DNA of 64,000 bases from the NCBI RefSeq assembly GCF_010365105.1, contig NZ_JAAFGZ010000018.1, positions 1 through 64,000 of the forward strand, written 5' to 3'. Shown in pieces: positions 17,075 to 26,497 of this stretch (its first letter is position 1; each line of letters starts with the position of its first letter). A model generated the notes under the pieces. The model saw only the letters and a list, made by a program, of their open reading frames with translations. It did no database searches and had not been told where the DNA came from. The position numbers and the translations under genes are program-made. Origin of the DNA: Polaromonas sp. GTDB taxonomy: Bacteria; Pseudomonadota; Gammaproteobacteria; Burkholderiales; Burkholderiaceae_C.

Positions 17075-18790
17075 TCATAGCATGACGCGACGGAAATCCG
17101 CCAGAACCTGGCCGAAATATGCATTGAAACGCGCCGCCGCCGCGCCATCGATCACGCGGTGGTCCCAGCTCAGCGACAGCGGCTGCATCAGGCGCGGCTG
17201 GAAAGCCTTGCCATCCCAGACCGGCTCGATGCGGCTCTTGCACACGCCCATGATCGCGACTTCAGGCGCATTGATGATGGGTGTGAAATAGCGCCCGCCA
17301 ATACCGCCCAGCGACGAGATCGTGAAACACGCGCCCTGCATGTCGGCCGGACCGAGCTTGCCGTCGCGCGCTTTCTTGGCCAGTTCGCCCATTTCCTGCG
17401 AGATCTGGATGATGCCTTTCTTGTCGGCGTCCTTGATCACCGGCACGACCAGGCCGTTCGGCGTGTCGGCGGCAAAAGCAATATTGAAATATTGCTTGAG
17501 CACCAGCTGGTCACCGTCGAGCGAGGCATTGAACTGCGGAAACTTCTTGAGCGCGGCCACCGAGGCCTTGATCAGGAAAGCCAGCATGGTGATCTTGACG
17601 CCAGACTTTTCGTTTTCCTTGTTCATCTGCACGCGGAAGGCTTCGAGTTCGGTGATGTCGGCGTCGTCGTGGTTGCAGACGTGCGGAATCATCACCCAGT
17701 TGCGGTGCAGGTTGGCGCCGCTGATCTTCTTGATACGCGACAGCGGCTGGCGCTCGACCGGGCCGAACTTGGTGAAATCGACCTTCGGCCAGGGCAGAAG
17801 GTCCAGGCCGGCACCGGTGCCGCCGCCCGAAGCAACAGGCGCGGGCGTCTTGGCCGACTGCGCCTGGGTACGGGTGTCCCCGGCCATCACCGCCTTGGTG
17901 AAAGCCTGCACATCGTCTTGCGTGATGCGGCCCTTGGGACCGGAGCCCTTGAGTTCGGCCAGCGGCACGCCCAGTTCGCGGGCGAACTTGCGCACCGAAG
18001 GCGACGCATGCGGCAGGCTGGTGGAAGTTGCTGCCATGGGTTCATGCGCGGGCTGGGTCTGCGCGGTGGCTGGTAAAGCGGCTGCCGCACTGGTCGCCGG
18101 CGCAGCAGGTGCCGACACAGTGGCGGCTGGAGCGGAAGCCGCCGGGGCAGCGGCAGGTGCCGCTGCAGGCGCACTTGTCACCGCTGTAGCCGAGCCTTCC
18201 AGGATCGCCAGCAGATCGCCAATGTTGACGGTGTCGCCCAGCTTGACCTTGAGTTCCCTGATCACGCCAGCGTGACTGGACGGGATTTCCATCGAGGCCT
18301 TGTCGGACTCGACCGTGACCAGCGATTGCTCGACCTTGACGGTGTCGCCCGTCTTGACCAGCACCTCGATCACAACCACATCCTTGAAGTCGCCAATGTC
18401 CGGCACCTTCACTTCGACCGGACCAGGCGCCGATGCTGCCGGGGCTGCGGCTGGCGCGGCAGGCGCAGGTGCAGCGGGTGCTTCGGTTTTAGGAGCTTCA
18501 GCAGCAGGCGCAGCTTGCGCAGAAGCCTGTTTTGGCTCTGATTCCGCAGCGCCTTCGACTTCCAGCGTCAGCACGACCGAGCCTTGCCTGACCTTGTCGT
18601 CGAGCTTGACCTTGACTTCCTTGACCACGCCGGCGTGACTGGACGGGATTTCCATCGAGGCCTTGTCGGACTCGACGGTGATCAGCGACTGCTCGGCCGT
18701 CACGGTGTCGCCGGGCTTGACCAGCAGTTCGATCACCGTGACTTCGTCGAAGTCGCCGATGTCAGGGACTTGTATATCTACCAATGCCAT
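17075..18790 (-). CDS. aceF: pyruvate dehydrogenase E2, dihydrolipoamide acetyltransferase
   Basis: A 571-residue E2 core. Two lipoyl domains, residues 1-80 (lipoyl Lys43 in [13 protein letters not shown]) and about 125-200, are joined by long Ala/Pro linkers. Then comes the E1/E3-binding domain (ASPSVRKFARELGVPLAELKGSGPKGRI) near residue 265-300 and the acetyltransferase domain ending with the catalytic SWDHRVIDGAAAARF. It transfers the acetyl group from E1-bound hydroxyethyl-TPP to CoA. The gene lies 44 bases after aceE; downstream follow the GC-rich repeat and the BPH gene. Confidence 0.97.
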   Translation of the reverse strand: MALVDIQVPDIGDFDEVTVIELLVKPGDTVTAEQSLITVESDKASMEIPSSHAGVVKEVKVKLDDKVRQGSVVLTLEVEGAAESEPKQASAQAAPAAEAPKTEAPAAPAPAAPAAAPAASAPGPVEVKVPDIGDFKDVVVIEVLVKTGDTVKVEQSLVTVESDKASMEIPSSHAGVIRELKVKLGDTVNIGDLLAILEGSATAVTSAPAAAPAAAPAASAPAATVSAPAAPATSAAAALPATAQTQPAHEPMAATSTSLPHASPSVRKFARELGVPLAELKGSGPKGRITQDDVQAFTKAVMAGDTRTQAQSAKTPAPVASGGGTGAGLDLLPWPKVDFTKFGPVERQPLSRIKKISGANLHRNWVMIPHVCNHDDADITELEAFRVQMNKENEKSGVKITMLAFLIKASVAALKKFPQFNASLDGDQLVLKQYFNIAFAADTPNGLVVPVIKDADKKGIIQISQEMGELAKKARDGKLGPADMQGACFTISSLGGIGGRYFTPIINAPEVAIMGVCKSRIEPVWDGKAFQPRLMQPLSLSWDHRVIDGAAAARFNAYFGQVLADFRRVML

Positions 18791-18834
18791 GTTCTTGTCT
18801 CCGTTTGCTTGCGTCTTGGACTGAATTTTTTACG

Positions 18835-21570
18835 TCAAGCGTAAAGCGGATTGATCTTGTCGGCATTGATGCCGTACTTCTGGATCGCTTCGGCCACCTT
18901 GGCAACCGGCACCGTACCCTCTTCACTGAGCGCCTTCAGGGCGGCCACGACGATGTAGTGGCGGTTGATCTCGAAGTGCTCGCGCAGCTTGCTGCGGAAG
19001 TCGCTGCGTCCAAAGCCGTCAGTGCCCAGCACCTTGTAGGTGCGGCCCTTGGGAACATAGGAGCGAATCTGCTCGGCATAGGCCTTCATGTAGTCGGTCG
19101 ACGCAATGACCGGGCCGGCATGGGCTTGCAACTGGTCCTCGACGAACGAGGTGCGCGGGGTTTCCAGCGGATGCAGCAGGTTCCAGCGTTCGGTGTTCTG
19201 GCCGTCGCGTGCCAGTTCGTTGAAGCTCGGGCAACTCCACACATTGGCCGAAACGCCCCACTCTTTTTCCAGCAGTTCCTGCGCCGCGATCGATTCGCGC
19301 AGGATGGTGCCCGAGCCGAGCAATTGCACTGTCGGCGCCAGCTGGGGGCCTTCCTTGCACAGGTACATTCCCTTGATGATCTGCTCTTCGGTGCCAGGCT
19401 TCAGGCCGGGCATGGCGTAGTTCTCGTTCAACAGCGTGATGTAGAAATAGACATTTTCCTGGCGCTCGACCATTCGCTTGAGGCCGTGGTGCAGGATGAC
19501 GCCGACTTCGTGCGCATAGGTCGGATCGTATGAAATGCAGTTCGGAATCGTGCCGGCCAGGATATGGCTGTGGCCGTCTTCATGCTGCAGGCCTTCGCCG
19601 TTCAGCGTGGTGCGGCCCGAGGTGCCGCCGAGCAAAAAGCCGCGTGCCTGCATGTCGCCCGCCGCCCAGGCCAGGTCGCCGACACGCTGGAAACCGAACA
19701 TCGAGTAGTACACGTAGAACGGCACCATGATGCGGTTGTTGGTGCTGTACGACGTGGCCGCCGCGATCCAGCTGCTCATGCCGCCAGCCTCGTTGATGCC
19801 TTCCTGCAGGATCTGGCCCTTCTTGTCTTCCTTGTAGTACATCACCTGGTCTTTGTCGACCGGGGTGTACTGCTGACCGGCCGGGTTGTAGATGCCGATC
19901 TGGCGGAACAAGCCTTCCATGCCGAAGGTGCGCGCTTCGTCAACCAGGATGGGCACGACACGCGGGCCGAGCGCCTGGTCGCGCAGCAGCTGCGTCAGGA
20001 AACGCACATAGGCCTGGGTGGTCGAGATTTCGCGGCCTTCCGCAGTCGGCTCCATTACGGCCTTGAAGGTCTCGATGGCTGGCACGGTGAAGTGTTCATC
20101 GGCCTTGGTGCGGCGATGCGGCAGGTAGCCACCGAGTGCCTTGCGACGCTCGTGCAGATACTGCATTTCGGGGGTGTCGTCCGCCGGCTTGTAGAACGGC
20201 AGTTCGGTCAGCTGGCTGTCGGGAATCGGAATGTTGAAACGGTCGCGAAAGGCCTTGATGTCCTCGTCGCCCAGTTTTTTGGTCTGGTGGACATTGTTCT
20301 TGCCCTCGCCAATCTTGCCCATGCCAAAACCCTTGACGGTCTTGACCAGTAGAACCGTCGGCTGGCCGGTGTGGTTCGCGGCCGAATGAAAGGCTGCATA
20401 AACTTTTTGCGAGTCATGACCGCCGCGCGTGAGTTTCCAGATGTCGTCGTCGCTCATGTTGGCAACCATCTCCAGCGTGCGCGGGTCGCGGCCAAAGAAG
20501 TGCTTGCGGACATAGGCACCGTCGTTGGCCTTGAACGACTGGTAGTCGCCGTCGTTGCATTCCATCATGATCTTCTTGAGCGCACCGTCCTTGTCGCGCG
20601 CCAGCAGCGGATCCCAGCCAGAGCCCCAGATCAGCTTGATGACGTTCCAGCCGGCACCCCGGAATTCACCTTCGAGTTCCTGGATGATTTTGCCGTTGCC
20701 GCGCACCGGGCCGTCGAGCCGCTGCAGGTTGCAATTGATGACGAACACCAGGTTGTCGAGCTTTTCGCGCGATGCCAGGCCGATGGCGCCCAACGACTCC
20801 ACCTCGTCCATTTCACCGTCACCCAGGAATACCCACACCTTGCGGTTTTCGGTGTTGGCAATGCCGCGCGCATGCAGGTATTTGAGGAACCTGGCCTGGT
20901 AAATCGCCATCAGCGGACCCAGGCCCATCGACACCGTGGGGAACTGCCAGAAACTGGGCATCAGCTTTGGATGCGGGTAGCTCGACAAGCCCTTGCCATC
21001 GACTTCCTGGCGGAAATTGAGCAATTGCTCTTCGCTCAGGCGGCCTTCAAGGTAGGCACGGGCATAGACGCCGGGCGACACATGGCCCTGAATATAGAGG
21101 CAGTCGCCGCCGTGGTTTTCGCTCTCGGCATGCCAGAAATGGTTGAAGCCGGCGCCAAACAGGCTGGCCAGCGAGGCGAACGAACCAATATGGCCACCCA
21201 GGTCGCCGCCATCGGCGGGGTGCAGACGGTTGGCCTTGACCACCATGATCATGGCGTTCCAGCGCATGTAGGCGCGCAGGCGCTGCTCGATGATCAGGTT
21301 GCCGGGTGAGCGCTCTTCCTGGTCGGTCTCGATGGTGTTGACATAACCCGTGTTGGCCGAAAAAGGCATGTCGATGCTGTTCTGGCGGGCATGTTCGAGC
21401 AGTTGCTCAAGCAGGAAGTGGGCGCGCTCGGGGCCGTTGTTTTCAATGACGGCGGAAAGCGCATCCATCCATTCGCGCGTCTCCTGCGTGTCTTTGTCCT
21501 GCACAGGCTCAACGGGAGCACCTGCTGGGGAAATTCCGGTTTGCTGGGTTTCGTCTGGATTGGCTGCCAT
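18835..21570 (-). CDS. aceE: pyruvate dehydrogenase E1 component, homodimeric type
   Basis: A 911-residue thiamine-diphosphate enzyme, the usual length for AceE. The start at 21570 (MAANPDETQQ) follows an AGGAGA ribosome-binding site; the longer frame to 21618 is not needed. Recognisable blocks are GDGEMDEVESLGAI with the ThDP motif, HGDCLYIQGHVSPGVYARA-type substrate segment (here GGDCLYIQGH), and the C-terminal GTDGFGRSD. It decarboxylates pyruvate and hands the acetyl group to AceF. First gene of the aceE-aceF-BPH-lpdA operon; its upstream region is AT-rich and shared with the divergent histidine kinase. Confidence 0.97.
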   Translation of the reverse strand: MAANPDETQQTGISPAGAPVEPVQDKDTQETREWMDALSAVIENNGPERAHFLLEQLLEHARQNSIDMPFSANTGYVNTIETDQEERSPGNLIIEQRLRAYMRWNAMIMVVKANRLHPADGGDLGGHIGSFASLASLFGAGFNHFWHAESENHGGDCLYIQGHVSPGVYARAYLEGRLSEEQLLNFRQEVDGKGLSSYPHPKLMPSFWQFPTVSMGLGPLMAIYQARFLKYLHARGIANTENRKVWVFLGDGEMDEVESLGAIGLASREKLDNLVFVINCNLQRLDGPVRGNGKIIQELEGEFRGAGWNVIKLIWGSGWDPLLARDKDGALKKIMMECNDGDYQSFKANDGAYVRKHFFGRDPRTLEMVANMSDDDIWKLTRGGHDSQKVYAAFHSAANHTGQPTVLLVKTVKGFGMGKIGEGKNNVHQTKKLGDEDIKAFRDRFNIPIPDSQLTELPFYKPADDTPEMQYLHERRKALGGYLPHRRTKADEHFTVPAIETFKAVMEPTAEGREISTTQAYVRFLTQLLRDQALGPRVVPILVDEARTFGMEGLFRQIGIYNPAGQQYTPVDKDQVMYYKEDKKGQILQEGINEAGGMSSWIAAATSYSTNNRIMVPFYVYYSMFGFQRVGDLAWAAGDMQARGFLLGGTSGRTTLNGEGLQHEDGHSHILAGTIPNCISYDPTYAHEVGVILHHGLKRMVERQENVYFYITLLNENYAMPGLKPGTEEQIIKGMYLCKEGPQLAPTVQLLGSGTILRESIAAQELLEKEWGVSANVWSCPSFNELARDGQNTERWNLLHPLETPRTSFVEDQLQAHAGPVIASTDYMKAYAEQIRSYVPKGRTYKVLGTDGFGRSDFRSKLREHFEINRHYIVVAALKALSEEGTVPVAKVAEAIQKYGINADKINPLYA

Positions 21571-21659
21571 GTTGTCTCCTGAATAAATCTTTTTGCTTGT
21601 TACTTTGAACCCATGCAAGGCGATGCCGGACCTGCAGAGGGTGCGAATAGGACCTGTTT

Positions 21660-21680
21660 TTAAACCGAAATTAGGTTTAA
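21660..21680. promoter_or_regulatory. inverted repeat upstream of aceE, candidate operator
   Basis: TTAAACC and GGTTTAA form perfect 7-base arms separated by seven bases (GAAATTA). The site lies about 90 bases upstream of aceE and about 170 bases upstream of the histidine kinase ATG, inside an unusually AT-rich divergent promoter region. It could bind the FixJ-type response regulator encoded next door or another dimeric regulator. No promoter hexamers are clear enough to call. Confidence 0.4.
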
Positions 21681-21851
21681 TTCCCTAGTTTCTCACAATT
21701 ATTTGTAAATTTCAAATAGTGCTTATTGATTTTGCATTATGAAATTTTTAGCATTTTGAAACCAATGCATGTCTTCCTTACATTGAACTTATGAATCCGC
21801 ATCTGAATCTGTCATGAGCACCTTTTTCCTCTAAGATCAGCAATTTTTCCC

Positions 21852-24422
21852 ATGTCCCAGTTTCCGCTTTCCCCCTCTACCGACGCCACGGCCAATCCAG
21901 TGGCCATGCCGCTTTGGCGGCGCTGGTGGCGCAAGCAGTCGCCGTCCCGCCAGGACCGGTTCATTGCGCTGGGGCCGCTGTTTGCCGTGGTTCTTTTTCT
22001 GGCCGCCGTGATCGCCGCTTTCGGTTACCTGCGGATTGAAGAGATAGACCGAGAACAGCAGGCCGTCACCCGCGATGTCGAATATGCCCAGCAACGCCTC
22101 CGGCTGCGGCTGCTGGAACGGCAGGAGCAAATGATGCGCATCGGCCGGGACGTGTCCAACCACGAGATGGATGCTGAAGAATTCATGATCCAGGCCGAAG
22201 CGCTGGTCAACCAGAATCCGGAATTGATGGCCATCAGCTGGATCGACAACCGGCGGCGTATCAAGGCTTCGTATGTTTCACCGAGTGCGAATTTCATCGG
22301 ATCGCGCACTGTCGGCGAGCAGCTCAAGCTGGGTGAGACCGATGGCACCTACGAACTGGCACGGGACCTGCGCCAGCCGGTTTACTCCAGACCGCTGTTC
22401 GTGCAGGACACGCGGCGCTCCAACGCAGCGAGCCTGCAGCTACAGGTTCCGCTTGACGAACAGGGCCGGTTTGCCGGCGTGATCATGGGCGAGTATTCGG
22501 TGGACGGGCTGCTGCGCTTTGGCATTCCCACCGAAATCACGGCCAAGTACGCCGTTGCCCTGGTGGACGACAAGGCGACAGTGCTGGCGGGCAACCTGCC
22601 GCCGCCCCGCAATGGCGCGGCGCGGCTCCTGCCCTGGACCGAAGACGCGGCCAAATACGAAATTCCGGTGTCGCCCGTGGGCAACGGCCTGCTGATCCGC
22701 GCCGAAGGCTACCGCGCCTCGCAAGGCGTGGTGGGCAGCGGATTTTTCTGGCTGGTCAGCGCGCTGAGCGCCCTGACCGTGTGGATGCTGCTGGGCAACT
22801 GGCGCCATACCCGGCGCCGGGTTCAGGCGCAGGAAGCGCTGCAGAACGAAACCCATTTTCGGCGCGCGATGGAGAACTCGATGCTCACAGGCATGCGCGC
22901 ACTCGACATGCAGGGCCGCATTACTTATGTCAACCCGGCTTTTTGCCAGATGACCGGTCTGAACGAGGACGAACTCGTCGGCTGCACCGCGCCCTTCCCG
23001 CACTGGCCCGAGTCGGAAATCAGCACCCTGATGGGCCGGCTTGAAGACGAACTGCACGGAAGGACACCGGCTGGCGGTTTTGAAGTCCGCGTCAAGCGCA
23101 AGAACGGCAACACCTTCGATGCCCGTTTGTACGTGTCGCCGCTGATCGACCCGCATGGCCAGCAGACCGGCTGGATGACGTCCATGACCGACATCACCGA
23201 GCCCAAGCGCATACGCGAAGAACTCACCGCATCCTACGAACGCTTCACCACGGTGCTTGAAGGGCTGGACGCAGCGGTTTCCGTGGCGCCGATGGGCAGC
23301 AGCGAACTGCTGTTTGCCAACCGCCTCTACCGTTCATGGTTTGGCGGCCAGGCGTCGGGCCACGTGAATCTGGTGGCGCAGGTCGGCGTGCCCACCCTGA
23401 AACCGTCGGGCGATGCCCTCGATGCGGTGGACGACATGGCCGGTTTCCCGACCAACGCGCTGACCGATGCGCTGACCGCAAATGCCGAGATATTCGTTCC
23501 CGAACTGGCCAAATGGCTGGAAGTGCGTTCACGCTACCTGACATGGGTCGATGGCCGGCTGGCGCAGATGGTGATTGCCACCGACATCACGCCGCGCCGC
23601 CATGCCGAGGAACAGGCCGCCCAGCAAAACGAACGCGCGCAAAACGCCAGCCGCCTCATTACCATGGGCGAAATGGCCTCCAGCGTGGCGCATGAGTTGA
23701 ACCAGCCGCTGACTGCCATCAACAATTACTGCAACGGCATGGTGTCGCGCATCAAGGCCAACCAGATCAGCAACGACGACCTGCTGGTGGCGCTGGAAAA
23801 AACCGCCAAGCAGGCCTGGCGCGCCGGGCAGATCATCCAGCGCATCCGCGCCTTCGTCAAACGCAGCGAACCCAACCGCACCTCAGCGGAGGTGGCGACA
23901 TTGGTGAGCAACGCCATGGAACTGGCGGAAATCGAACTCCGGCGCCACCATGTGCGGCTCACGCATCACATTGCAGCCCGCCTGCCCGCCCTGATGGTGG
24001 ACCGGATTTTGATCGAGCAGGTACTGATCAACCTGATGAAAAATGCAGCCGAGTCGATTGCCCAGTCGCACCGGCCCACGGCCCAGCGCAACGTCGAGCT
24101 GCAGGTGCTGCCCAAGCAGATCAACGGCCAGAGCGTGGTGGAGTTCTCGGTCCTGGATTCCGGCCTGGGCCTGTCACCCGAGGTCATGGAGCGATTGTTC
24201 GAGGCTTTTTATTCGACCAAGGCCGAGGGCATGGGCATTGGCCTGAAATTGTGCCGCAGCATCGTCGAGTCCCACCAGGGCAGGCTGGAAGCGGTCAACC
24301 TCTACAATGGCGACGACGTCATCGGCTGCAGGTTCACCTTCTGGATTCCGCTAATACCCCTGGTATCACCGGCAGACTCTGCCACTGATACCCTGGCCGC
24401 CGAAACTGCCGGCAACGCCTAG
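21852..24422 (+). CDS. membrane PAS-domain sensor histidine kinase
   Basis: An 856-residue kinase. A membrane helix near residues 38-58 and a second near 295-315 enclose a large periplasmic sensor domain. Then come a PAS domain (FRRAMENSMLTGMRALDMQGRITYVNPAF, about 330-450, with a PAC block), a second weaker PAS-like part, the HisKA box with His614 in SSVAHELNQPLTAINNY, and an HATPase domain with NLMKNAAESI and GLGLSPEV. The layout resembles FixL/DctB/TodS-type kinases whose partner is a FixJ-like regulator, here 44 bases downstream. No clear Shine-Dalgarno precedes the ATG. It is divergent from aceE, so control of PDH or carbon metabolism is a reasonable inference. Confidence 0.92.
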   Translation: MSQFPLSPSTDATANPVAMPLWRRWWRKQSPSRQDRFIALGPLFAVVLFLAAVIAAFGYLRIEEIDREQQAVTRDVEYAQQRLRLRLLERQEQMMRIGRDVSNHEMDAEEFMIQAEALVNQNPELMAISWIDNRRRIKASYVSPSANFIGSRTVGEQLKLGETDGTYELARDLRQPVYSRPLFVQDTRRSNAASLQLQVPLDEQGRFAGVIMGEYSVDGLLRFGIPTEITAKYAVALVDDKATVLAGNLPPPRNGAARLLPWTEDAAKYEIPVSPVGNGLLIRAEGYRASQGVVGSGFFWLVSALSALTVWMLLGNWRHTRRRVQAQEALQNETHFRRAMENSMLTGMRALDMQGRITYVNPAFCQMTGLNEDELVGCTAPFPHWPESEISTLMGRLEDELHGRTPAGGFEVRVKRKNGNTFDARLYVSPLIDPHGQQTGWMTSMTDITEPKRIREELTASYERFTTVLEGLDAAVSVAPMGSSELLFANRLYRSWFGGQASGHVNLVAQVGVPTLKPSGDALDAVDDMAGFPTNALTDALTANAEIFVPELAKWLEVRSRYLTWVDGRLAQMVIATDITPRRHAEEQAAQQNERAQNASRLITMGEMASSVAHELNQPLTAINNYCNGMVSRIKANQISNDDLLVALEKTAKQAWRAGQIIQRIRAFVKRSEPNRTSAEVATLVSNAMELAEIELRRHHVRLTHHIAARLPALMVDRILIEQVLINLMKNAAESIAQSHRPTAQRNVELQVLPKQINGQSVVEFSVLDSGLGLSPEVMERLFEAFYSTKAEGMGIGLKLCRSIVESHQGRLEAVNLYNGDDVIGCRFTFWIPLIPLVSPADSATDTLAAETAGNA

Positions 24423-24466
24423 AAGAACGCCACCATTTCCATTCAAGTTTACGAAGAAAGCAAGGC

Positions 24467-25093
24467 ATGAGTTTGATACCCAAAAAAGGCACGGTCTATG
24501 TCGTTGATGACGACGAAGGCGTGCGTGACTCGCTGCAATGGCTGCTTGAAGGCAAGGACTACCGGGTGCGTTGTTTCGACTCAGCCGAAACGTTCCTGAG
24601 CCGCTACGATTCGCGCGAAGTGGCCTGCCTGATCGTCGATATCCGCATGGGCGGCATGACCGGACTGGAGTTGCAGGACCGCCTGCTGGAACGCAAGTCG
24701 CCGCTGCCCATCGTCTTCATCACCGGCCACGGCGACGTACCGATGGCTGTGGACACCATGAAAAAAGGGGCGATGGATTTCATCCAGAAGCCCTTCCAGG
24801 AAGGCGCGCTGGTTGACCTGGTCGAACGCATGCTGGCGCAGGCCAAGGACGCCTTCAACGACCACCAGCAGTCGGCCAGCCGCGACGCGCTGCTGGCCAA
24901 GCTGACGTCGCGCGAGGCGCAGGTCCTGGACCGCATCGTTGCCGGTCGCCTGAACAAGCAGATTGCCGACGACCTGGGCATCAGCATCAAGACGGTCGAG
25001 GCGCACCGCGCCAACATCATGGAAAAACTGAATGCCAACACCGTTGCGGACCTGTTGAAAATCGCCCTGGGCTCAACCGCACCCAAAGTCTGA
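24467..25093 (+). CDS. FixJ/NarL-type response regulator
   Basis: A 208-residue regulator. The receiver domain (1-125) has the acidic pair DDD near residues 13-15, phospho-acceptor Asp58 in CLIVDIRMGGMTG, Thr in FITGHGDVPMAVDTMKKGA and Lys in FIQKPF. The C-terminal LuxR-type helix-turn-helix reads LTSREAQVLDRIVAGRLNKQIADDLGISIKTVEAHR. The GHGDVPMAV-x-x-MKxGAxDFxxKPF block is diagnostic of FixJ/TtrR/StyR-like regulators. It pairs with the kinase just upstream. A repeat-derived terminator follows the stop. Confidence 0.93.
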   Translation: MSLIPKKGTVYVVDDDEGVRDSLQWLLEGKDYRVRCFDSAETFLSRYDSREVACLIVDIRMGGMTGLELQDRLLERKSPLPIVFITGHGDVPMAVDTMKKGAMDFIQKPFQEGALVDLVERMLAQAKDAFNDHQQSASRDALLAKLTSREAQVLDRIVAGRLNKQIADDLGISIKTVEAHRANIMEKLNANTVADLLKIALGSTAPKV

Positions 25094-25109
25094 TCCGCAT
25101 AAAATACTC

Positions 25110-25160
25110 CGTTTTTAATAGCACCCTACGCCCGTGGCATTTGCGCTGACGGGCGTTTTT
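25110..25160 (+). terminator. Rho-independent terminator formed by copy I of the dispersed repeat
   Basis: ACGCCCGT (25128-25135) pairs perfectly with ACGGGCGT (25149-25156), followed by TTTTT. The element begins with TTTTTAATAGC, the head of the dispersed repeat, and ends with TTTTTACTTGAAACT, matching the tail of copy C. It closes the response regulator transcript only about 20 bases before the folD start, so folD needs its own promoter or depends on read-through. Confidence 0.7.
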
Positions 25161-25177
25161 ACTTGAAACTCAAGAAC

Positions 25178-26038
25178 ATGACGGCTCAACTCATCGATGG
25201 CAACGCCCTTTCACGCCAACTGCGCACCGAAGTCGCCGAGCGCGCTACGCTTCTCCGCGCCCGCGGCATCACGCCGGGACTGGCCGTGCTACTGGTCGGC
25301 GACAGCCCGGCCAGCCAGGTGTATGTGCGCAACAAGGTCAAGGCTTGCCAAGACAACGGCCTGCATTCGGTGCTGGAGCGCTACCCGGCCGACATGAGCG
25401 AAGCAGAACTGCTGGCGCGCGTCGAGGCGCTGAACAACGACCCGGCGATTCACGGCATCCTGGTGCAGTTGCCGTTGCCGCCGCACATCGATGCACAAAA
25501 AGTCATCGAGGCGATTTCGCCGGCCAAGGATGTGGACGGCTTTCATGTCGGCAGCGCCGGCGCGCTGATGGTCGGCCAGCCCGGCTTCTGGCCCTGCACG
25601 CCCTATGGCTGCATGAAGATGCTGGAAAGCATCGGCTACGACCTGCGCGGCAAGCATGCCGTGGTGATAGGACGCAGCAACATCGTCGGCAAACCGATGG
25701 CGCTGATGCTGCTGCAGAAAAATGCCACCGTCACGATTTGCCACAGCGCCACTGCCGACCTGAAAGCCATGACGCTGCAGGCCGACGTGATCGTGGCGGC
25801 AGTCGGCAAGCGCAACGTGCTGACGGCTGACATGGTCAAGCCCGGCGCGGTGGTGATCGACGTAGGCATGAACCGAAACGATGAAGGCAAGCTCTGCGGC
25901 GACGTGGATTTTGACGGCGTCAAGAAAGTTGCTGGCTACATCACGCCTGTGCCCGGCGGCGTGGGCCCGATGACCATCACCATGCTGCTGGTCAACACCC
26001 TGGAAGCGGCGGAAAGCAGTTCAAGCGGCGCCTTGTGA
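25178..26038 (+). CDS. folD: bifunctional methylenetetrahydrofolate dehydrogenase / cyclohydrolase
   Basis: A 286-residue enzyme, normal length. Characteristic blocks: [20 protein letters not shown] with the catalytic Tyr and Lys, [42 protein letters not shown] for NADP binding, and [18 protein letters not shown] at the end. It interconverts 5,10-methylene-, methenyl- and 10-formyl-THF in the cytoplasm. I start at [11 protein letters not shown]; an ATG-less extension of five residues upstream has no support. It lies just downstream of a terminator hairpin. Confidence 0.96.
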   Translation: MTAQLIDGNALSRQLRTEVAERATLLRARGITPGLAVLLVGDSPASQVYVRNKVKACQDNGLHSVLERYPADMSEAELLARVEALNNDPAIHGILVQLPLPPHIDAQKVIEAISPAKDVDGFHVGSAGALMVGQPGFWPCTPYGCMKMLESIGYDLRGKHAVVIGRSNIVGKPMALMLLQKNATVTICHSATADLKAMTLQADVIVAAVGKRNVLTADMVKPGAVVIDVGMNRNDEGKLCGDVDFDGVKKVAGYITPVPGGVGPMTITMLLVNTLEAAESSSSGAL

Positions 26039-26053
26039 CGCCGCGCTGAGTGG

Positions 26054-26497
26054 CTAGCGCTCCGGTCGGGCGCTCAGTCGCCACAGCGTGAATCCGGCGC
26101 ACAGCCATTGGCCCAGCAGCATCGCGCTGCCCAGTCCGTGCCAGAGCCGCAGGTTGCCGCCGTCAGCGCGGGCGCTGACGATGCGCGGTGCCACGCCAAA
26201 TTCAACCAGCAAGGCCAGCAGCATTCCGGCAACTATGAAATTCATAGCTGCTTGTGCATGCCCAGCTTGCGCAATACCTTCTTTTTGCTTGAAAACCAGA
26301 AGCATCAGCAGGGCGCAGCCGCTGCTGATCCAGGTTTGCGCACCAAACAGTTTGGCAGCCATGGCGCCTGCAGCTGCCGGACTTCCCAGGTGCATGAACA
26401 GCATCGGCACGACGACGAAACCCAGGGCGGTCAAGCTGCCCCACCACAGGCCCGCCGCGAGCAGCCCGATCCGCTGAGCAACGGTCGACTGCATCAA
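26054..26497 (-). CDS. DUF4149-like small membrane protein
   Basis: A 147-residue protein with four hydrophobic segments. The blocks LLAAGLWWGSLTALGFVVVPMLF, FGAQTWISSGCALLMLLVF, GMLLALLVEFGVAPRIV and LRLWHGLGSAMLLGQWLCAGF match the DUF4149 pattern. Function unknown. It follows greA with an overlapping stop/start (TTGATG overlapping TGA), so either TTG or the next ATG starts it. The loop between the second and third helices (KEGIAQAGHAQAAMNFIV) is encoded by copy C of the dispersed repeat. Confidence 0.8.
   Translation of the reverse strand: MMQSTVAQRIGLLAAGLWWGSLTALGFVVVPMLFMHLGSPAAAGAMAAKLFGAQTWISSGCALLMLLVFKQKEGIAQAGHAQAAMNFIVAGMLLALLVEFGVAPRIVSARADGGNLRLWHGLGSAMLLGQWLCAGFTLWRLSARPER
26232..26292 (+). 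repeat. copy C of the dispersed repeat, inside the DUF4149-like gene
   Basis: ACTATGAAATTCATAGCT, GCTTGTGCATGCCC, AGCTTGCGCAATACC, then TTCTTTTTGCTTGAAA. It is one of the best preserved copies. Read on the minus strand it is in frame with the host gene and encodes a hydrophilic-to-hydrophobic stretch ending AMNFIV. Confidence 0.65.
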
